A stretch of 5,182 bases of DNA from assembly GCA_900317215.1 (NCBI GenBank), contig ONFW01000262.1, positions 1 through 5,182 on the forward strand. The letters run 5' to 3'. Below are positions 4,583 through 5,182 of the stretch, in pieces. Each line of letters starts with the position of its first letter. Position 1 is the stretch's first letter. The position numbers and the translations under genes are program-made. Under the pieces are notes generated by a model, which was not told where the DNA came from, did not search any database, and saw only the letters and a program-made list of their open reading frames with translations. Source of the DNA: an uncultured Eubacteriales bacterium (lineage in GTDB: Bacteria > Bacillota > Clostridia > Oscillospirales > Acutalibacteraceae).

Positions 4583-5125
4583 TCAATCCTCCGTCTGTTT
4601 TGCAAGAAATGCAGAGGCAGCCTGAATAAGCTTGTTTTCTATCTCTGTTGGAGGAGTATTTTTTTCATTGTAGAGCATTATCACCGAGCCGGTCACATCT
4701 CCCGATGATATAATGGGATACATGATCGCGGCGCTTCTTTCAAGACCCTCAACAGGCATCAGAACACCTGCTTCGCTGCCTGATGCCGAAAAAGACTTTC
4801 TGTTTTGCATATATTCTTCCAGAAGAGAAGATATGCGCCGCTCAAGCACCTCTTTTTTTGGTATGCCTGATGCTGCGATAACATGGTCGGTATCAGTTAT
4901 CAGTACAGGCTGTTTTGCTATTCTTGACAGAACATCTGAATACTGCTCCGCAAATCCTGAAAGCTCTCCTATAGGGGAATACTTTTTAAAAATAACCTCT
5001 CCGTTTATATCTGTAAATATCTCCAGCGGGTCGCCCTCTCTTATCCTGAGTGTGCGGCGAATTTCCTTTGGTATGACGACCCTTCCCAGGTCGTCAATGC
5101 GTCTGACTATTCCTGTTGCCTTCAT
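4583..5125 (-). CDS. spoVT: Stage V sporulation protein T, AbrB-family forespore regulator
   Basis: At 180 residues it closely matches the usual SpoVT length (178 in Bacillus subtilis). Residues 1-48 form an AbrB/MazE-type swapped-hairpin DNA-binding domain: MKATGIVRRIDDLGRVVIPK followed by EIRRTLRIREGDPLEIFTD, nearly canonical for SpoVT. Residues about 56-176 form the GAF-like domain (FAEQYSDVLSRIAKQPVLIT; then PIISSGDVTGSVIML). In Bacillus, SpoVT is a tetrameric regulator made in the forespore under sigma-G that tunes sigma-G-dependent genes and spore coat and germination traits; clostridial orthologues also act in sporulation. AAAGGAGA lies before the ATG with a spacer of about 9 nt. Only 57 bp of upstream sequence is present and no clear sigma-A or sigma-G promoter could be assigned in it. 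Its presence implies that the host is a spore-former or descends from one. Confidence 0.95.
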   Translation of the reverse strand: MKATGIVRRIDDLGRVVIPKEIRRTLRIREGDPLEIFTDINGEVIFKKYSPIGELSGFAEQYSDVLSRIAKQPVLITDTDHVIAASGIPKKEVLERRISSLLEEYMQNRKSFSASGSEAGVLMPVEGLERSAAIMYPIISSGDVTGSVIMLYNEKNTPPTEIENKLIQAASAFLAKQTED

Positions 5126-5182
5126 AGTATGATTCTCCTTTGATACATATTTCCGGTATTAGTATTTGTTTTCTCAAGGAAA

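Noticed and set aside
5125..5131. CATACTA on the minus strand as a sigma-G -10 box for spoVT
   Set aside because: It matches the sigma-G -10 pattern but overlaps the spoVT start codon, so transcription would begin inside the coding region; no matching -35 was seen.
4713..5132. Plus-strand open frame of 139 codons opposite spoVT
   Set aside because: It is the antisense shadow of the well-supported spoVT gene, without its own Shine-Dalgarno or protein family.

Overview
The window is low-to-moderate GC DNA with strong AGGAGG-type ribosome binding sites, sigma-A-like promoters and a spoVT gene. This points to a spore-forming member of the Firmicutes (Clostridia); the mix of SseB-like, DUF1275, DUF3021/LytTR and SpoVT proteins looks like a gut Ruminococcus-type (Oscillospiraceae) or related genome. 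The taxon is inferred from protein flavour only.

Layout, left to right. (1) Bases 1-588, plus strand: the 3' part of an SseB-domain protein, cut by the window edge and closed by a good intrinsic terminator (607-643). Everything else is on the minus strand. (2) 642-1340: a YoaK/DUF1275 membrane protein convergent with the SseB gene, with its own promoter at 1362-1390. (3) 1570-3280: a three-gene operon transcribed GNAT acetyltransferase -> small atypical kinase -> HAD phosphatase (gaps of 39 and 13 nt), with a strong promoter at 3321-3349. (4) 3400-4332: a two-gene operon of a stand-alone LytTR DNA-binding regulator followed by a four-helix DUF3021 membrane protein, translationally coupled through a TAGGAGG stop/Shine-Dalgarno overlap. 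(5) 4583-5125: spoVT, a forespore AbrB/GAF regulator.

The most informative part is the LytTR/DUF3021 locus. Upstream of its weak -35 box lie two near-identical direct repeats, ACCGCTTAT and ACCACTTAT, separated by 12 bp (21 bp period, two helical turns). This is the classic geometry of a LytTR-dimer operator and suggests positive autoregulation, with the DUF3021 protein as the likely membrane-bound antagonist or sensor. The whole unit (operators, promoter, both genes) is bracketed by two copies of a GC-rich hairpin element sharing a 16-base arm (CCGCCAGGCAGGAGAT), which may be terminators or a dispersed repeat.

The GNAT-kinase-HAD operon combines acetyl transfer, phosphoryl transfer and phosphate removal. 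Its substrate cannot be read from sequence. No tRNA, rRNA, CRISPR array, transposase or phage gene was seen.
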